From assembly GCF_009829325.1 (NCBI RefSeq), contig NZ_VUOS01000013.1, forward strand, positions 1 to 64,000: a stretch of 64,000 nt of DNA, written 5' to 3'. A model generated the notes under the pieces. It did not search any database. It had not been told where the DNA came from and worked only from the letters and a program-made list of their open reading frames with translations. Made by a program: the position numbers and the translations under genes. The stretch is from Nocardia sp. CY41. GTDB taxonomy: Bacteria > Actinomycetota > Actinomycetes > Mycobacteriales > Mycobacteriaceae. Positions 49,528-60,934 of this stretch are shown piece by piece; within the stretch, counting starts at the first letter, position 1; the number at the start of each line of letters is the position of its first letter.

Positions 49528-51128
49528 TTGGCGTCTCCCTTCAGTTTCAGCAGGGCGGGCAGGTCCAGGCGGCGCAGACCGCGCGCGCCCGCCGCGCGCA
49601 TCGCGCCGAGTGCGAACAGCAGCTTCGGCATCGAGTACGGGTACCAGAACAGTTCCTTCTGCTGGGTCGGCAGGATCGGCGTGGTGATCGCCTGCTGGCG
49701 GCAGTACTTGCGCACGCCGTTCGCCCCGCCCCAGCGGGCGCCGACGCCGGACAGGCCCCAGCCGCCCATCGGCAACGCGTAACTGAACAGGTTGGCGAAG
49801 ACGTCGTTGATGTTGACCGCACCCGTGTTCAGCTGCCGGGCTATCCGCTCGCCGCGCTCCTTGTCGCCGGTCCACACCGAGGCGGACAGTCCGTAGACGG
49901 AGTCGTTGGCCAGCCGGATCGCTTCGGACTCGTCGGCCACCTTCATCACCGGCAGTGTCGGGCCGAAGGTCTCTTCGGTCACGCAGGACATGGTGTGGTC
50001 GACGTCCACCAGCACGGTCGGCTCGAAGGCGGTGCCGAATCCGGCCCGCTTGCCGCCGGTGAGCACCTTGGCGCCCGCCGCGACCGCCTCCTCGACGTGA
50101 CGCTGCACGATGGCCACCTGATTTTCGTTGGCCAGTGCGCCCACGTCGTACTTCGACTCGCGCCCGTCGAGGCCTTGACGCAGCGCCTTGACGTTGGCGG
50201 TGAGCTTGGCGACGAACTCGTCGTACACCGCCGCTTCGACGTACACCCGCTCCACCGAGATGCAGACCTGGCCGGAGTTGAACATGCCGCCGAAGGCGAT
50301 GCCGTGCGCGGCGCGGTCGAGGTCGGCGTCGGCCAGGACGATGGCCGGGTCCTTGCCGCCGAGTTCCAGGCTGTAGGGCACCATGCGCTGCACACAGGCG
50401 GCGGCGATCTTGCGTCCGGTCGCGGTCGAGCCGGTGAACTGGATGTAGTCGGCGGAGTCCACCACGGCCGCTCCGGTCGCGCCCGCGCCGGTGACCACCG
50501 CGAAGACCGGCGGAGCTCCGATCTCGGCCCAGCCCTTCGCCAGTTCGAGCGCCGACAGCGGAGTCACCTCGGAGGGTTTGAGCAGCACGGCCGCTCCGGC
50601 GGCCAGCGCGGGGAACACGTCCATCACCGGCATCGCCAGCGGGAAATTCCACGGCGTGATGACGCCGACCACCGGATAAGGCCGGTAGACCGTGGTCAGC
50701 CGCTTGACCCGCGCCAGCGGGCTGTGCGGCGACGGATGGTCGTCGGCGAGGAACTTGGCCGCGCGGCGCGCGTAGTAGCCGATCAGGTCGGTCGCGAAAC
50801 CCGGGTCGATCAGGGCGTCCACCCGGGGCTTTGCGGTCTCCGACTGCAGTACGGTGGCCAGCCGGTCGGTGTTGTCGATCAACCAGTCCTGGAACTTCAG
50901 CAGCCAGACCTTGCGTCCTTCGGGACCGAGTGCCTCCCACTCCGGCTGGTACAGCCGCAATTCGCGGACCTTGGCCGCGACCGCGTCCGCGGTCTCGTCC
51001 GGCACCGTGCCGACGACCTCGCCCGTGCCGGGATTGCGCACCTCGATGACGGCGGGGCCGTCCTTCTTCGCGGTCGTTTCGCGTGCCTGCGCCTTTTCGG
51101 CCGCGGGCGCTGGTTCGGTGTTGGTCAC
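49524..51128 (-). CDS. NAD(P)-dependent aldehyde dehydrogenase (succinic-semialdehyde-type)
   Basis: A 534-residue aldehyde dehydrogenase: PWNFPLAMPVMD (cofactor Asn), FTGSTATGRKI, catalytic Glu in LELGGKDPAIV and catalytic Cys in NSGQVCISVERV. The N-terminus carries about 25 extra charged residues, and the C-terminus extends past the core by about 50 residues (to LDLPALLKLKGDAK). It is grouped with an SDR by a 4-base overlap and is divergent from a PucR-type regulator, its likely controller. The aldehyde is unknown; fatty or aryl aldehydes are plausible. Confidence 0.92.
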   Translation of the reverse strand: MTNTEPAPAAEKAQARETTAKKDGPAVIEVRNPGTGEVVGTVPDETADAVAAKVRELRLYQPEWEALGPEGRKVWLLKFQDWLIDNTDRLATVLQSETAKPRVDALIDPGFATDLIGYYARRAAKFLADDHPSPHSPLARVKRLTTVYRPYPVVGVITPWNFPLAMPVMDVFPALAAGAAVLLKPSEVTPLSALELAKGWAEIGAPPVFAVVTGAGATGAAVVDSADYIQFTGSTATGRKIAAACVQRMVPYSLELGGKDPAIVLADADLDRAAHGIAFGGMFNSGQVCISVERVYVEAAVYDEFVAKLTANVKALRQGLDGRESKYDVGALANENQVAIVQRHVEEAVAAGAKVLTGGKRAGFGTAFEPTVLVDVDHTMSCVTEETFGPTLPVMKVADESEAIRLANDSVYGLSASVWTGDKERGERIARQLNTGAVNINDVFANLFSYALPMGGWGLSGVGARWGGANGVRKYCRQQAITTPILPTQQKELFWYPYSMPKLLFALGAMRAAGARGLRRLDLPALLKLKGDAK

Positions 51129-51301
51129 TGCTGCTCTCCCACTGACGTCGTGTTGAACCGCGGTCTGCTGACTGCTGTGAGGCAGGCCACTGAACTATGA
51201 TCGTGACACAATCCGCACAGAGTTTCTTGGCCCGAGTTGTCAAGGAAAACAGGCGATTTTGTTTCCCCGAACCAAAGGATGCCGAGCCGAAGGAGAGGGC
51301 G

Positions 51302-52615
51302 ATGACCGTTGGGCCTTCGCCGGGCGGCGCGGCCCGGCCGAGCCCGGCGCCGGACGAGGTGCGCGACTGGCTCGCCGAGTACGTCTACGAGACCACGCGC
51401 GCCGAGGCGCTGGAGCGGATCGTCACCCGGCTCGACGACGTGATCATCGCGCGCATCCCCGAACTCGCCGATCGCGATATGCGCCGCGACCTCGCGGCCA
51501 GCACCCGGGCGCACGCCAGGATCGTGCTCAGCCGCCTGGCCAGCGACGCCTTCGAGTTCTCACTGCCGGAGGAAGCGCACGCGTTCGCGCGCAGCGTGGC
51601 CCGGCGCGGCTTCGAACTCCGGTTGCTGCTGCGGGTGTACCACGTGGGCATGGAGGCGGTGCTGGACTACATGACCGAAGTCGTCGAACAGCGCCGGACC
51701 GCGCCGGAACTCGAGCGCGTCGTCCTGCTGCGGCTGTTCGAGCGGGCCACCAAGTGGATCAGCACCTCGGTCGAACTGCTCACCGACACCTACATGGAGG
51801 AGCGTGAGCAGGCGCTGCGCGCCGCGCTCAACCGGCGAGCCGAGACCGTCCGCGCCTTGCTGGACGGCGACGACGTGGACGTCGATCAGGCGTCGCTGCG
51901 GCTCGGCTATCGGCTCTCCCAGCAGCACCTCGCATTCGTGCTGTGGACCGACGAACCGACCGGCGAGCCCGTGAGCGTGGACGCGGAGGCGACCGGCTTG
52001 CTGGACCGGGTCGCGGCGCGGCTGGCCGCGGCACTGGGCAGCGGTCGGGTGCTCACCGTCCCGTCCGGCGCCACCGCCATGTGGGCGTGGGCGGGCTCGG
52101 ACGACGGGGAACACGGCGCCGAACTCGCGGCGCCGGGCGAAGTGGAGCGGCTGGCCGCGGCACAGGTGGAGGCGCCGGTGCGGGTGGCGTTCGGCGTGCC
52201 CGCCGGGGGGATCGCGGGCTTCCGCCGCAGTCACCGTGAGGCGGTCGCCGCACGGCAGGTCGCCGAGCGCGCGCCCGCGGGCGGCCCACGGGTCACCGGG
52301 TATCGAGCGGTGGAGATCGCCTATCTGGCCGGCGCGGACGAAGCGGCCATGCGGGGGCTGGTGGAGCGGGAACTGGGCGCGCTGGCGGCCGGGGACGCGA
52401 ACGCCGCGCGCCTGCGCGAGACGCTGCACGCCTATCTGCGCAGTCAGCGCAGCCCGGAGGCAACGGCGAAAGTGCTCGGGGTACACAAGAACACGGTCCG
52501 CTACCGCGTGCAGCGGATCGAACAACTGCTGGGATATCCGATCGAAGAGCGCGGCTTGCCGCTGGAGATCGCGCTGGTGTGCGTCGCCGTCTACGGCGCC
52601 GACGCCCTGCCCTGA
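51302..52615 (+). CDS. PucR/CdaR-family transcriptional regulator
   Basis: A 437-residue regulator with an N-terminal all-helical sensor region (about 10-180, RsbRD-like), a central GGDEF-like CdaR domain (about 185-320) and a C-terminal PucR helix-turn-helix (about 385-430: SPEATAKVLGVHKNTVRYRV). GAAGGAGAGGG before ATG 51302 decides the start. It is divergent from the aldehyde dehydrogenase-SDR pair across 173 bases and probably controls it. Its inducer is unknown. Confidence 0.92.
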   Translation: MTVGPSPGGAARPSPAPDEVRDWLAEYVYETTRAEALERIVTRLDDVIIARIPELADRDMRRDLAASTRAHARIVLSRLASDAFEFSLPEEAHAFARSVARRGFELRLLLRVYHVGMEAVLDYMTEVVEQRRTAPELERVVLLRLFERATKWISTSVELLTDTYMEEREQALRAALNRRAETVRALLDGDDVDVDQASLRLGYRLSQQHLAFVLWTDEPTGEPVSVDAEATGLLDRVAARLAAALGSGRVLTVPSGATAMWAWAGSDDGEHGAELAAPGEVERLAAAQVEAPVRVAFGVPAGGIAGFRRSHREAVAARQVAERAPAGGPRVTGYRAVEIAYLAGADEAAMRGLVERELGALAAGDANAARLRETLHAYLRSQRSPEATAKVLGVHKNTVRYRVQRIEQLLGYPIEERGLPLEIALVCVAVYGADALP

Positions 52616-52630
52616 ACCCGCGGCCGCCGG

Positions 52631-52897
52631 TTACTCGCCCGCCATGGCCTCGCGCGCGGCGATCCGGCGCAGCGGTGGCTCGGTGGTCGGCGCCACTCGG
52701 CGATCGGGTAACTCCGCGAGCAAGGTGGTGGTCGCCTCTGCGATGGCCGCGACGGCCTTGTCGACGGCCGATTTGGTGGTCGAGCTCAGGCCGGACACGC
52801 CACCGACCTTGCGCACGTACTGCAGTGCGGCGGCATAGATCTCCTGCTCGGTTGCGGCAGGTTCCAGACCACGCAGGACGGTGATGTTTCTACACAT
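52631..52897 (-). CDS. DUF2277 protein
   Basis: The 88-residue protein begins MCRNITVLRGLEPAAT, the invariant start of DUF2277, followed by EIYAAALQYVRKVGGVSG. The function of the family is unknown. The N-terminal Met-Cys-Arg-Asn is conserved in all members I know. It is convergent with the PucR gene and divergent from the DUF1266 gene. Confidence 0.92.
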   Translation of the reverse strand: MCRNITVLRGLEPAATEQEIYAAALQYVRKVGGVSGLSSTTKSAVDKAVAAIAEATTTLLAELPDRRVAPTTEPPLRRIAAREAMAGE

Positions 52898-53063
52898 GCG
52901 AGAACACTAGCTCCAGATCACGACATGCGTGCGGGCAAGAAGCAAGCGCGACCGAAATCGATTTCACCCGGCGGACCCGCCGTCGGTCCGCGCGGCGGAC
53001 GGACATGGGCGGCCATCGGCGAATCCCGCGCGCCCCCCGCCCGGGATGGGGAACAATCGGGAC

Positions 53064-53897
53064 ATGTCTGCGCGCGGTGTACCCACCTTGACGACGTTTC
53101 CGTACGCGGAGCTGGACGAGCGGGAGGAAGACCACTGGTCCGGCGCCGCGGTATCCGACGACGAACTGCGGGCACTCGCGCTGGGAGCCTTCTACTCGGC
53201 GCGCTGGGACGCCTTCCATGACGCGCTGCTGCTCGGTCCGGAACGCGCCCATCCGCTCGGCGATCGGCGGGAACTCGCGATCGACACGCTCACCGGCGCG
53301 TGGGGCATCACCGACGGCACCGAGGCGCAGGCGTCGATGGAGCAGCTGCTCGACGGTATGCACGCCCCGCTCTACGCATTGGTGCATCCGCTGGTGACGG
53401 CGTCGATCAACGCCAGCGAGCGCGATCGTTTCGGGGAACGGGCCGATCGGCACCGGGCGTTCCTGCGGCAGGTCGGCGCGTTCCGGGGGATGGACAATCC
53501 CGAGGCGCTGGTGCGCGACTACGACATCTGGTCGCAAGCGATCAAGATCGGGTTCACCGATCATCTGGCCCGGCCGCTGCCCAGTGACATCCACGCCTGG
53601 GACCTGGCCAGGGTGGTCGCGGTGGCGAGGATGGCCTACACCGCCGGGTATCTCGACGCCGACGTGGCTTGGAGTTATCTGGCGCGCGCCCTGCCGCTGG
53701 CGCAGAGCAAGTACCGCAACTGGCGTCAGTTCGGCGACGCCTACCTCACCGGCTGGACCTACTGGCAGGCCTGCGAGGACCTGGCCGAGCTGAAGAACGG
53801 CGGCGTCGACCGCCGCAAGGAGTTGCTGCGCCTGTGGCTGCGCCCGACCAGCCCGTGGCGGCGGATCGAGCTGAACTCAGCTCCCGTCGGGGAGTGA
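53064..53897 (+). CDS. DUF1266 protein
   Basis: A 277-residue protein with the DUF1266 C-terminal pattern: YDIWSQAIKIGFTDHL, then AWDLARVVAVARMAYTAGYLD in parts, and the signature SYLARALPLAQSKYRNWRQFGDAYLTGWTYW (seen in parts). The function is unknown; in actinobacteria it is often near polymorphic-toxin or type VII loci, but no such gene is seen here. ATG 53064 is chosen; ATG 53046 is an in-frame alternative. Its end overlaps the convergent next gene by 21 bases. Confidence 0.85.
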   Translation: MSARGVPTLTTFPYAELDEREEDHWSGAAVSDDELRALALGAFYSARWDAFHDALLLGPERAHPLGDRRELAIDTLTGAWGITDGTEAQASMEQLLDGMHAPLYALVHPLVTASINASERDRFGERADRHRAFLRQVGAFRGMDNPEALVRDYDIWSQAIKIGFTDHLARPLPSDIHAWDLARVVAVARMAYTAGYLDADVAWSYLARALPLAQSKYRNWRQFGDAYLTGWTYWQACEDLAELKNGGVDRRKELLRLWLRPTSPWRRIELNSAPVGE

Positions 53898-54821
53898 GCG
53901 CAGGATCCCGCGGCCGTAGCGCTGGAACTGCGCGTCGTCGACCATGCCCAGGGAGTGCCGCTCGACCAGCAGCTCCCACTCCGAATACAACTGGGCCACA
54001 CCGGGGTCGGCGGAGCCCGCGGCGCCGTCGGCGGATTCTCGGCGCACCGCGAAGTTCAGCGCGCAGGTGACCCGCTCGGTGTCGGCGCGGTCGGCGCCCG
54101 CGAAATGCAGGGTCCGGCTGCCGTCGTGCACCTCGATGCCGGTCGCGCCACGCCCGGGACCGATCTCGCCGCGGCCCGCGGTGGGGGTGTCGGTGACGCG
54201 AGCCCACACGACCACCGGAATCGGGAGTTCGTGCGCGTAGCGGCCGTCGCCGATCGCGATGAACAGCAGCCGCGTCGTCGTCGCGGCGAGCAAGCCGGAG
54301 CCGTTGCCCGCGGGCGGCTGCGCGGCCACCACGGCGGTCTCCAGGACGTACTCCTCCGGCGTCACGTAACGATGCAGAGCCGCTATCGCCTGCTTCGCCT
54401 CGCGGCGCGGCGACATCCGGCGCGTCGCCCGCTCCACGTCCGCGCGAATGGGCCCGCCACGCCCCCAGGTGGGCGCGGGCGGGCGCAGATCCGGCGCCGC
54501 CACGTCGATGCGCTGGGTGGCCATGATGTGCGCGTTGATCCGGTCGACGATCTCGGTGGCCGCGGGGAAGTCGTGCTCGGCGATGATGACCGGAAGGGGG
54601 GTGCGGTCCGCGGGCACGCCGGTGAGCACAGGCGTCGGGTAGCGCAGATAGATCTCGATGACGACCGCGTCGTCCGCGCGCCGGTTCAGCCGGACCTTCA
54701 GCAGGTCGGAGACCGGGACATCGAGCACGCGTTCGCCGTCGGAGCCGGGCCGCAGGACGATCAACCTGCCGCGGCCGTGTCGCAGTATCGCTGTGGGTGT
54801 CCGTAACTCGACTATGTCCAT
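53877..54821 (-). CDS. Hypothetical protein with PH-like and SHOCT-like parts
   Basis: A 314-residue soluble protein. The first 110 residues and residues 150-265 are beta-rich and look like two bacterial PH-like modules (LIVLRPGSDGERVLDVPVSDL in parts; TRLLFIAIGDGRYAHELP). The last 35 residues (WELLVERHSLGMVDDAQFQRY) resemble a SHOCT-type oligomerisation helix pair. I know no function. It is divergent from ftsH by 360 bases. Confidence 0.75.
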   Translation of the reverse strand: MDIVELRTPTAILRHGRGRLIVLRPGSDGERVLDVPVSDLLKVRLNRRADDAVVIEIYLRYPTPVLTGVPADRTPLPVIIAEHDFPAATEIVDRINAHIMATQRIDVAAPDLRPPAPTWGRGGPIRADVERATRRMSPRREAKQAIAALHRYVTPEEYVLETAVVAAQPPAGNGSGLLAATTTRLLFIAIGDGRYAHELPIPVVVWARVTDTPTAGRGEIGPGRGATGIEVHDGSRTLHFAGADRADTERVTCALNFAVRRESADGAAGSADPGVAQLYSEWELLVERHSLGMVDDAQFQRYGRGILRSLPDGS

Positions 54822-55181
54822 ACCCCCTGCGCTCGTGTCTGGTCTGCGGCGCTCCCGGGGCGTTTCGTGGTGTGCGAGCTACCGCCTACGTGCCCGTCGC
54901 TCGCGCCGCGAGGTTGTGTCGTCGCTCACGATAGGCCGAACATGCCATGATTGTTGCCACTTGGAGGAAGCCGGACCGGGGACATCGGGAACCACCGTCG
55001 GCCCCCGGCCGTTTACCTCTTTAACTGCACCTGCAGCCGAACTGCGCGATGTATCGAGTAGACCGTACGCGGTAACGTGGCTTGTCCGCATCCGAACCCC
55101 CGCGGAACCGGACGCGCCAGACGCATCGCTAGGCAAGAACCGGAGACACCGGAAAGGACTGGCCGCCCCGGCCGACGCTCT
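54822..55181. promoter_or_regulatory. Intergenic region upstream of ftsH
   Basis: These 360 bases between divergent genes hold the ftsH promoter and leader. The ftsH frame stays open to 55077, but that extension lacks family similarity. I see no clear operator. Confidence 0.4.
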
Positions 55182-57569
<2,388 letters not shown>

Positions 57570-57645
57570 TCGGTGACGATTAGGCTCGACCATCGGGGGG
57601 TGCCGAGAGATTGCCGGCGCCCCGGGAGTTTGGAGGTGTCCTCGA

Positions 57646-58329
57646 TTGTCGCCGAACGAGCATGGCGGTGGTCACACCCTCGCCGAAGCGGACAGTGTTG
57701 ATTACGACGGTATCGATCTCGGCGTCACCGAGCCCGGCCTCGTCGCCTTGGAGACCGGCAGGTCGTTCGACCAGGCGCGGGCCGAGGCGGCGGTGCGTGA
57801 GTTGTTGCTCGCCGTCGGGGAGGATCCGGATCGGCCCGGGCTGCTCGAGACACCCGCCCGGGTCGCGCGCGCCTACCGGGAGACCTTCGCCGGGCTGTAC
57901 GTGGAACCGGACTCGGTGCTCAACACGACGTTCGACGAGGGCCATCAGGAACTCGTGCTGGTCCGGGACATCCCGATGTACTCCACTTGCGAGCACCACC
58001 TGGTGTCCTTCCACGGCGTCGCCCATGTGGGCTACATCCCCGGTCCGCACGGCCGGGTCACCGGACTGTCCAAGCTCGCCCGGCTGGTCGACCTGTACGC
58101 CAAGCGCCCGCAGGTGCAGGAGCGGCTGACCAGCCAGATCGCCGACGCGATGATGCGCAAACTGGACCCGCGCGGCGCGATCGTGGTGGTCGAGGCCGAG
58201 CACCTCTGCATGGCGATGCGGGGCATCCGCAAGCCGGGCGCCAGTACGACCACCTCCGCGGTGCGCGGGCTGCTGCAGTCCAACGCCGCCTCCCGCGCCG
58301 AGGCGCTCGATCTGATCCTGCGGAAGTGA
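57646..58329 (+). CDS. folE: GTP cyclohydrolase I
   Basis: A 227-residue enzyme making dihydroneopterin triphosphate from GTP, the first step of tetrahydrofolate synthesis. The zinc and catalytic motifs are intact: [20 protein letters not shown] in parts, [11 protein letters not shown], and [20 protein letters not shown] start at 57646 is chosen because GGAGGTG (57632-57638) lies seven bases upstream and no ATG is better placed. The stop overlaps the GTG of folP (GTGA), beginning a tightly coupled operon. Confidence 0.97.
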   Translation: MSPNEHGGGHTLAEADSVDYDGIDLGVTEPGLVALETGRSFDQARAEAAVRELLLAVGEDPDRPGLLETPARVARAYRETFAGLYVEPDSVLNTTFDEGHQELVLVRDIPMYSTCEHHLVSFHGVAHVGYIPGPHGRVTGLSKLARLVDLYAKRPQVQERLTSQIADAMMRKLDPRGAIVVVEAEHLCMAMRGIRKPGASTTTSAVRGLLQSNAASRAEALDLILRK

Positions 58330-59363
58330 GCGAGCCCGCGGTGTCCGAACCGAGTAGCCGAGGGCGCGCACCGACCGGAGCGACCACGGCGGACACCGCC
58401 GCCGGAGCGACCGCGTCCCCGGACACGTCATCGGCGCCGCCGGGTGCAGCGGGGGCGAGCCGGTTCGCCGACGTCCGCGCCCGCGACGGACGTTCCTGCG
58501 TGGTGATGGGCGTCGTGAACGTCACCAGCGATTCGTTCTCCGACGGCGGGCGATACCTCGATCCCGAGCTGGCCATCGCGCACGGCATGCGCCTGCACGC
58601 CGCGGGCGCGGACATCATCGACGTCGGCGGTGAGTCGACCAGGCCGGGCGCGGTTCGCATCGACGCGGCGACCGAGGCCGCACGGGTGACGCCGGTCATC
58701 CGCGGACTGGTCGCCGCGGGCGTGCCGACCAGCGTGGACACCATGCGCGCCGCGGTAGCCGCCGCGGCGATCGAAGCCGGTGTCTCGGTGGTGAACGACG
58801 TCTCCGGCGGCCGCGCCGATGCCGACATGGTGCGGGTGGTCGCGTCCGCGCGGGTTCCGTGGATTCTCATGCACTGGCGGGCGGGCGCCGACTACCGGCA
58901 CACCGGACCGGCGGACCACTACGACGACGTGGTCGCGGAGGTGCTGTCGGAGTTGACCGCGCAGGTGGACATGGCCGTCGCCGCGGGCGTGGATCCGTCC
59001 CGGCTGCTCCTCGATCCCGGTCTGGGCTTCGCGAAGAACGCCGAGCACAACTGGGCCCTGCTCGGCGCGCTGCCCGAATTGGTCGAGCACGGGCTGCCGG
59101 TCCTCATCGGCGCTTCGCGCAAGCGCTTCCTCGGTGCGCTGCTGGCCGACGAGGCGGGGCCGCGTCCACCGGACGGCCGGGAGACGGCCACCGCGACCAT
59201 CTCGGCGCTGGCCGCGCTGCACGGCGCGTGGGGCGTGCGCGTGCACGACGTGCGCGCTTCGCTGGACGCGATCACGGTCACCGACGCGTGGCAGAATGCC
59301 GCACGGCTGCGCGCCACACAGCACGACACCGCCCGATCCAGTGCGCAAGGAGCTCAACGATGA
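58326..59363 (+). CDS. folP: Dihydropteroate synthase
   Basis: A 345-residue [20 protein letters not shown] (pterin/pABA loop 1), [11 protein letters not shown] (loop 2), [22 protein letters not shown] and GASRKRFLG. It condenses dihydropterin pyrophosphate with p-aminobenzoate and is the sulphonamide target. The first roughly 50 residues are an Ala/Ser/Thr-rich extension missing from most DHPS. GTG 58326 overlaps the folE stop; GTG 58341 is an alternative. The stop overlaps folB (ATGA). Confidence 0.96.
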   Translation: MSEPAVSEPSSRGRAPTGATTADTAAGATASPDTSSAPPGAAGASRFADVRARDGRSCVVMGVVNVTSDSFSDGGRYLDPELAIAHGMRLHAAGADIIDVGGESTRPGAVRIDAATEAARVTPVIRGLVAAGVPTSVDTMRAAVAAAAIEAGVSVVNDVSGGRADADMVRVVASARVPWILMHWRAGADYRHTGPADHYDDVVAEVLSELTAQVDMAVAAGVDPSRLLLDPGLGFAKNAEHNWALLGALPELVEHGLPVLIGASRKRFLGALLADEAGPRPPDGRETATATISALAALHGAWGVRVHDVRASLDAITVTDAWQNAARLRATQHDTARSSAQGAQR

Positions 59364-59797
59364 GCCGGTCCCCGGTCCACGCCGAAGACGATGCACCGCC
59401 CCGTGATTCGGCGATCCGGCGCGGCGCCGACCGCATCGAGCTGCGCGGCTTGCGCGCCTACGGGCACCACGGTGTGTTCGAGCACGAACGGCGCGACGGT
59501 CAAGAGTTCCTCGTCGACCTGACGGTCTGGGTGGATTTCGCCCTGGCCGCCGCGTCCGACGATCTCGCGGCGACGGTCGATTACGGCGCGCTGGCCGAGC
59601 GTGCGGTCCGCATCGTCCAAGGCGAGCCGCGCGACCTCATCGAAACGGTGGTGTCGGAGATCGCCGACGACGTGATGACCGATCCGCGGATCAGATCGGT
59701 CGAGGTGGTGCTGCACAAACCGTCCGCGCCGATTCCACACTCGTTCGCCGACGTCCGGGTGATCACCTCGCGCCACCGGGAGGAGCCCGCCGGATGA
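59360..59797 (+). CDS. folB: Dihydroneopterin aldolase
   Basis: A 145-residue DHNA: a variable 25-residue N-terminus, then [21 protein letters not shown] in parts, [23 protein letters not shown] and [19 protein letters not shown], all usual for FolB. It cleaves dihydroneopterin to hydroxymethyl-dihydropterin. Its ATG overlaps the folP stop and its own stop overlaps the ATG of a 21-codon micro-ORF that leads into folK. Confidence 0.96.
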   Translation: MSRSPVHAEDDAPPRDSAIRRGADRIELRGLRAYGHHGVFEHERRDGQEFLVDLTVWVDFALAAASDDLAATVDYGALAERAVRIVQGEPRDLIETVVSEIADDVMTDPRIRSVEVVLHKPSAPIPHSFADVRVITSRHREEPAG

Positions 59798-59859
59798 GCG
59801 AGCTGGATTGCGGCACGGCCTTTTCCGCCGTGCCGGGCGCCGCGGAGGCGCGCCGATGA
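59794..59859 (+). CDS. 21-codon micro-ORF bridging folB and folK
   Basis: ATG 59794 overlaps the folB stop (ATGA), and its own TGA at 59857-59859 overlaps the folK ATG at 59856 (ATGA again). The 21-residue product is [20 protein letters not shown] plus a final Arg. A 9-bp hairpin lies inside it, and the folK ribosome-binding site GGAGG follows. It may be a real leader peptide that keeps ribosomes moving from folB into folK and melts the hairpin, or a chance frame. Conservation is unknown. Confidence 0.4.
   Translation: MSELDCGTAFSAVPGAAEARR
59811..59835 (+). promoter_or_regulatory. Intra-operon hairpin before folK
   Basis: CGGCACGGC (59811-59819) pairs perfectly with GCCGTGCCG (59827-59835) around a 7-base loop containing TTTT. 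It sits in the folB-folK gap, 21 bases before the folK ATG. It could be an RNase processing site, a partial attenuator, or a stem that ribosomes on the micro-ORF must open. Confidence 0.6.
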
Positions 59860-60392
59860 CCCGTGCCGTGCTATCCATCGGTTCCAATCTGGGTGACCGG
59901 CTCGCGCATCTGCGCAGCGTCCTGGACGGGTTCGGCCACCGTGTGCTGGCCGTCTCCGCCGTGTACTCCACCGCACCGTGGGGTGGCGTCCCGCAGGAGG
60001 ACTACCTGAACGCCGCTGTGCTGGCGGAGGATCCGGCCTTCGGCTGCGCCGACTGGCTGCGGCGCGGCCAGGAGCTGGAGCAAGCCGCGGGACGAGTTCG
60101 CGACGTGCGTTGGGGCGCACGCACGCTGGACGTGGACGTGGTCTGGTGCGCCGAGGTGCGCGACGGGGAGCCGGTCGCGTGCCGCAGCGCGGATCCCGAT
60201 CTGCTGCTGCCGCACCCGCAGGCGCATCGGCGCGCCTTCGTCCTGGTGCCGTGGCTGGACGTGGCGCCGGACGCGGTGCTCGAGGTCGACGGCGCACCGC
60301 ACGCCGTGGCGGGTCTGCTGGCGCGGCTGGATCCGGCCGAGCGCGCGGGAGTGCGCCGCACCGAGTTCTCGCTGACGGGCACGCCGTCGTGA
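59856..60392 (+). CDS. folK: 2-amino-4-hydroxy-6-hydroxymethyldihydropteridine pyrophosphokinase
   Basis: A 178-residue HPPK: AVLSIGSNLGDRLAHLR at the start, VYSTAPWGGVPQEDYLNAAV (substrate loop, in parts), RWGARTLDVDVVW (the RxxRxxDxDI-like magnesium and pyrophosphate site) and LLLPHPQAHRRAFVLVP. GGAGG lies eight bases before ATG 59856. It transfers pyrophosphate to hydroxymethyl-dihydropterin for FolP. The stop overlaps the GTG of the DUF3180 gene (GTGA). Confidence 0.97.
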   Translation: MTRAVLSIGSNLGDRLAHLRSVLDGFGHRVLAVSAVYSTAPWGGVPQEDYLNAAVLAEDPAFGCADWLRRGQELEQAAGRVRDVRWGARTLDVDVVWCAEVRDGEPVACRSADPDLLLPHPQAHRRAFVLVPWLDVAPDAVLEVDGAPHAVAGLLARLDPAERAGVRRTEFSLTGTPS

Positions 60393-60865
60393 AACTGAAA
60401 CCGACGCGCATCCTCGATCTCGTGGCGAACGTGCTGATCGCCGCGATCGCCGCGTGGATCGCCACCCGGATGGCCTACGACAACTTCCCGCCGATCTCGA
60501 TCTTCGCGGGCGCGTCGTTGTACCCGGTGGCCGCCATCGAAGCGGTGCTCGCGTTCGTCATCCGGGCGCGGGTCAACGACCACGAGATCGGCGACGGCCG
60601 CCACCAGTTGCATCCGATCACCGCGGCCCGCGCCGTCGCGCTGGCCAAGGCGTCGGCGCAGGTCGGTTCGATCGCCGCGGGCATCTGGCTGGGCTTCCTG
60701 TGCTGGGTCTTCCCCCAGCGCGGCACGCTGCGCGCGGCTGCCGCCGACAGCCCCGGCGCGATTGTCGGGATGCTGGCGGGGGTCGCTTTGGTTGCTGCGG
60801 CCCTCTGGCTGGAGTACTGCTGCCGGGCGCCGGAGGATCCGACCGACGATGCGGCAACTACTTAG
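60389..60865 (+). CDS. DUF3180 membrane protein
   Basis: A 158-residue protein with four membrane helices (about residues 11-27, 35-56, 88-108 and 123-145); the HQLHPITAARAVALAKASA stretch before the third is the family signature. It occupies the place of Rv3605c directly after folK. The GTG overlaps the folK stop. The function is unknown; conserved linkage suggests a tie to folate or pantothenate synthesis or to the cell envelope. Confidence 0.92.
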   Translation: MKLKPTRILDLVANVLIAAIAAWIATRMAYDNFPPISIFAGASLYPVAAIEAVLAFVIRARVNDHEIGDGRHQLHPITAARAVALAKASAQVGSIAAGIWLGFLCWVFPQRGTLRAAAADSPGAIVGMLAGVALVAAALWLEYCCRAPEDPTDDAATT

Positions 60866-60934
60866 CTAGTCGGACGAACGGAATCACAAGACGGAATCTG
60901 GGCGCGGCTCGAGCTATTGGCTACCCTGGCTGGC

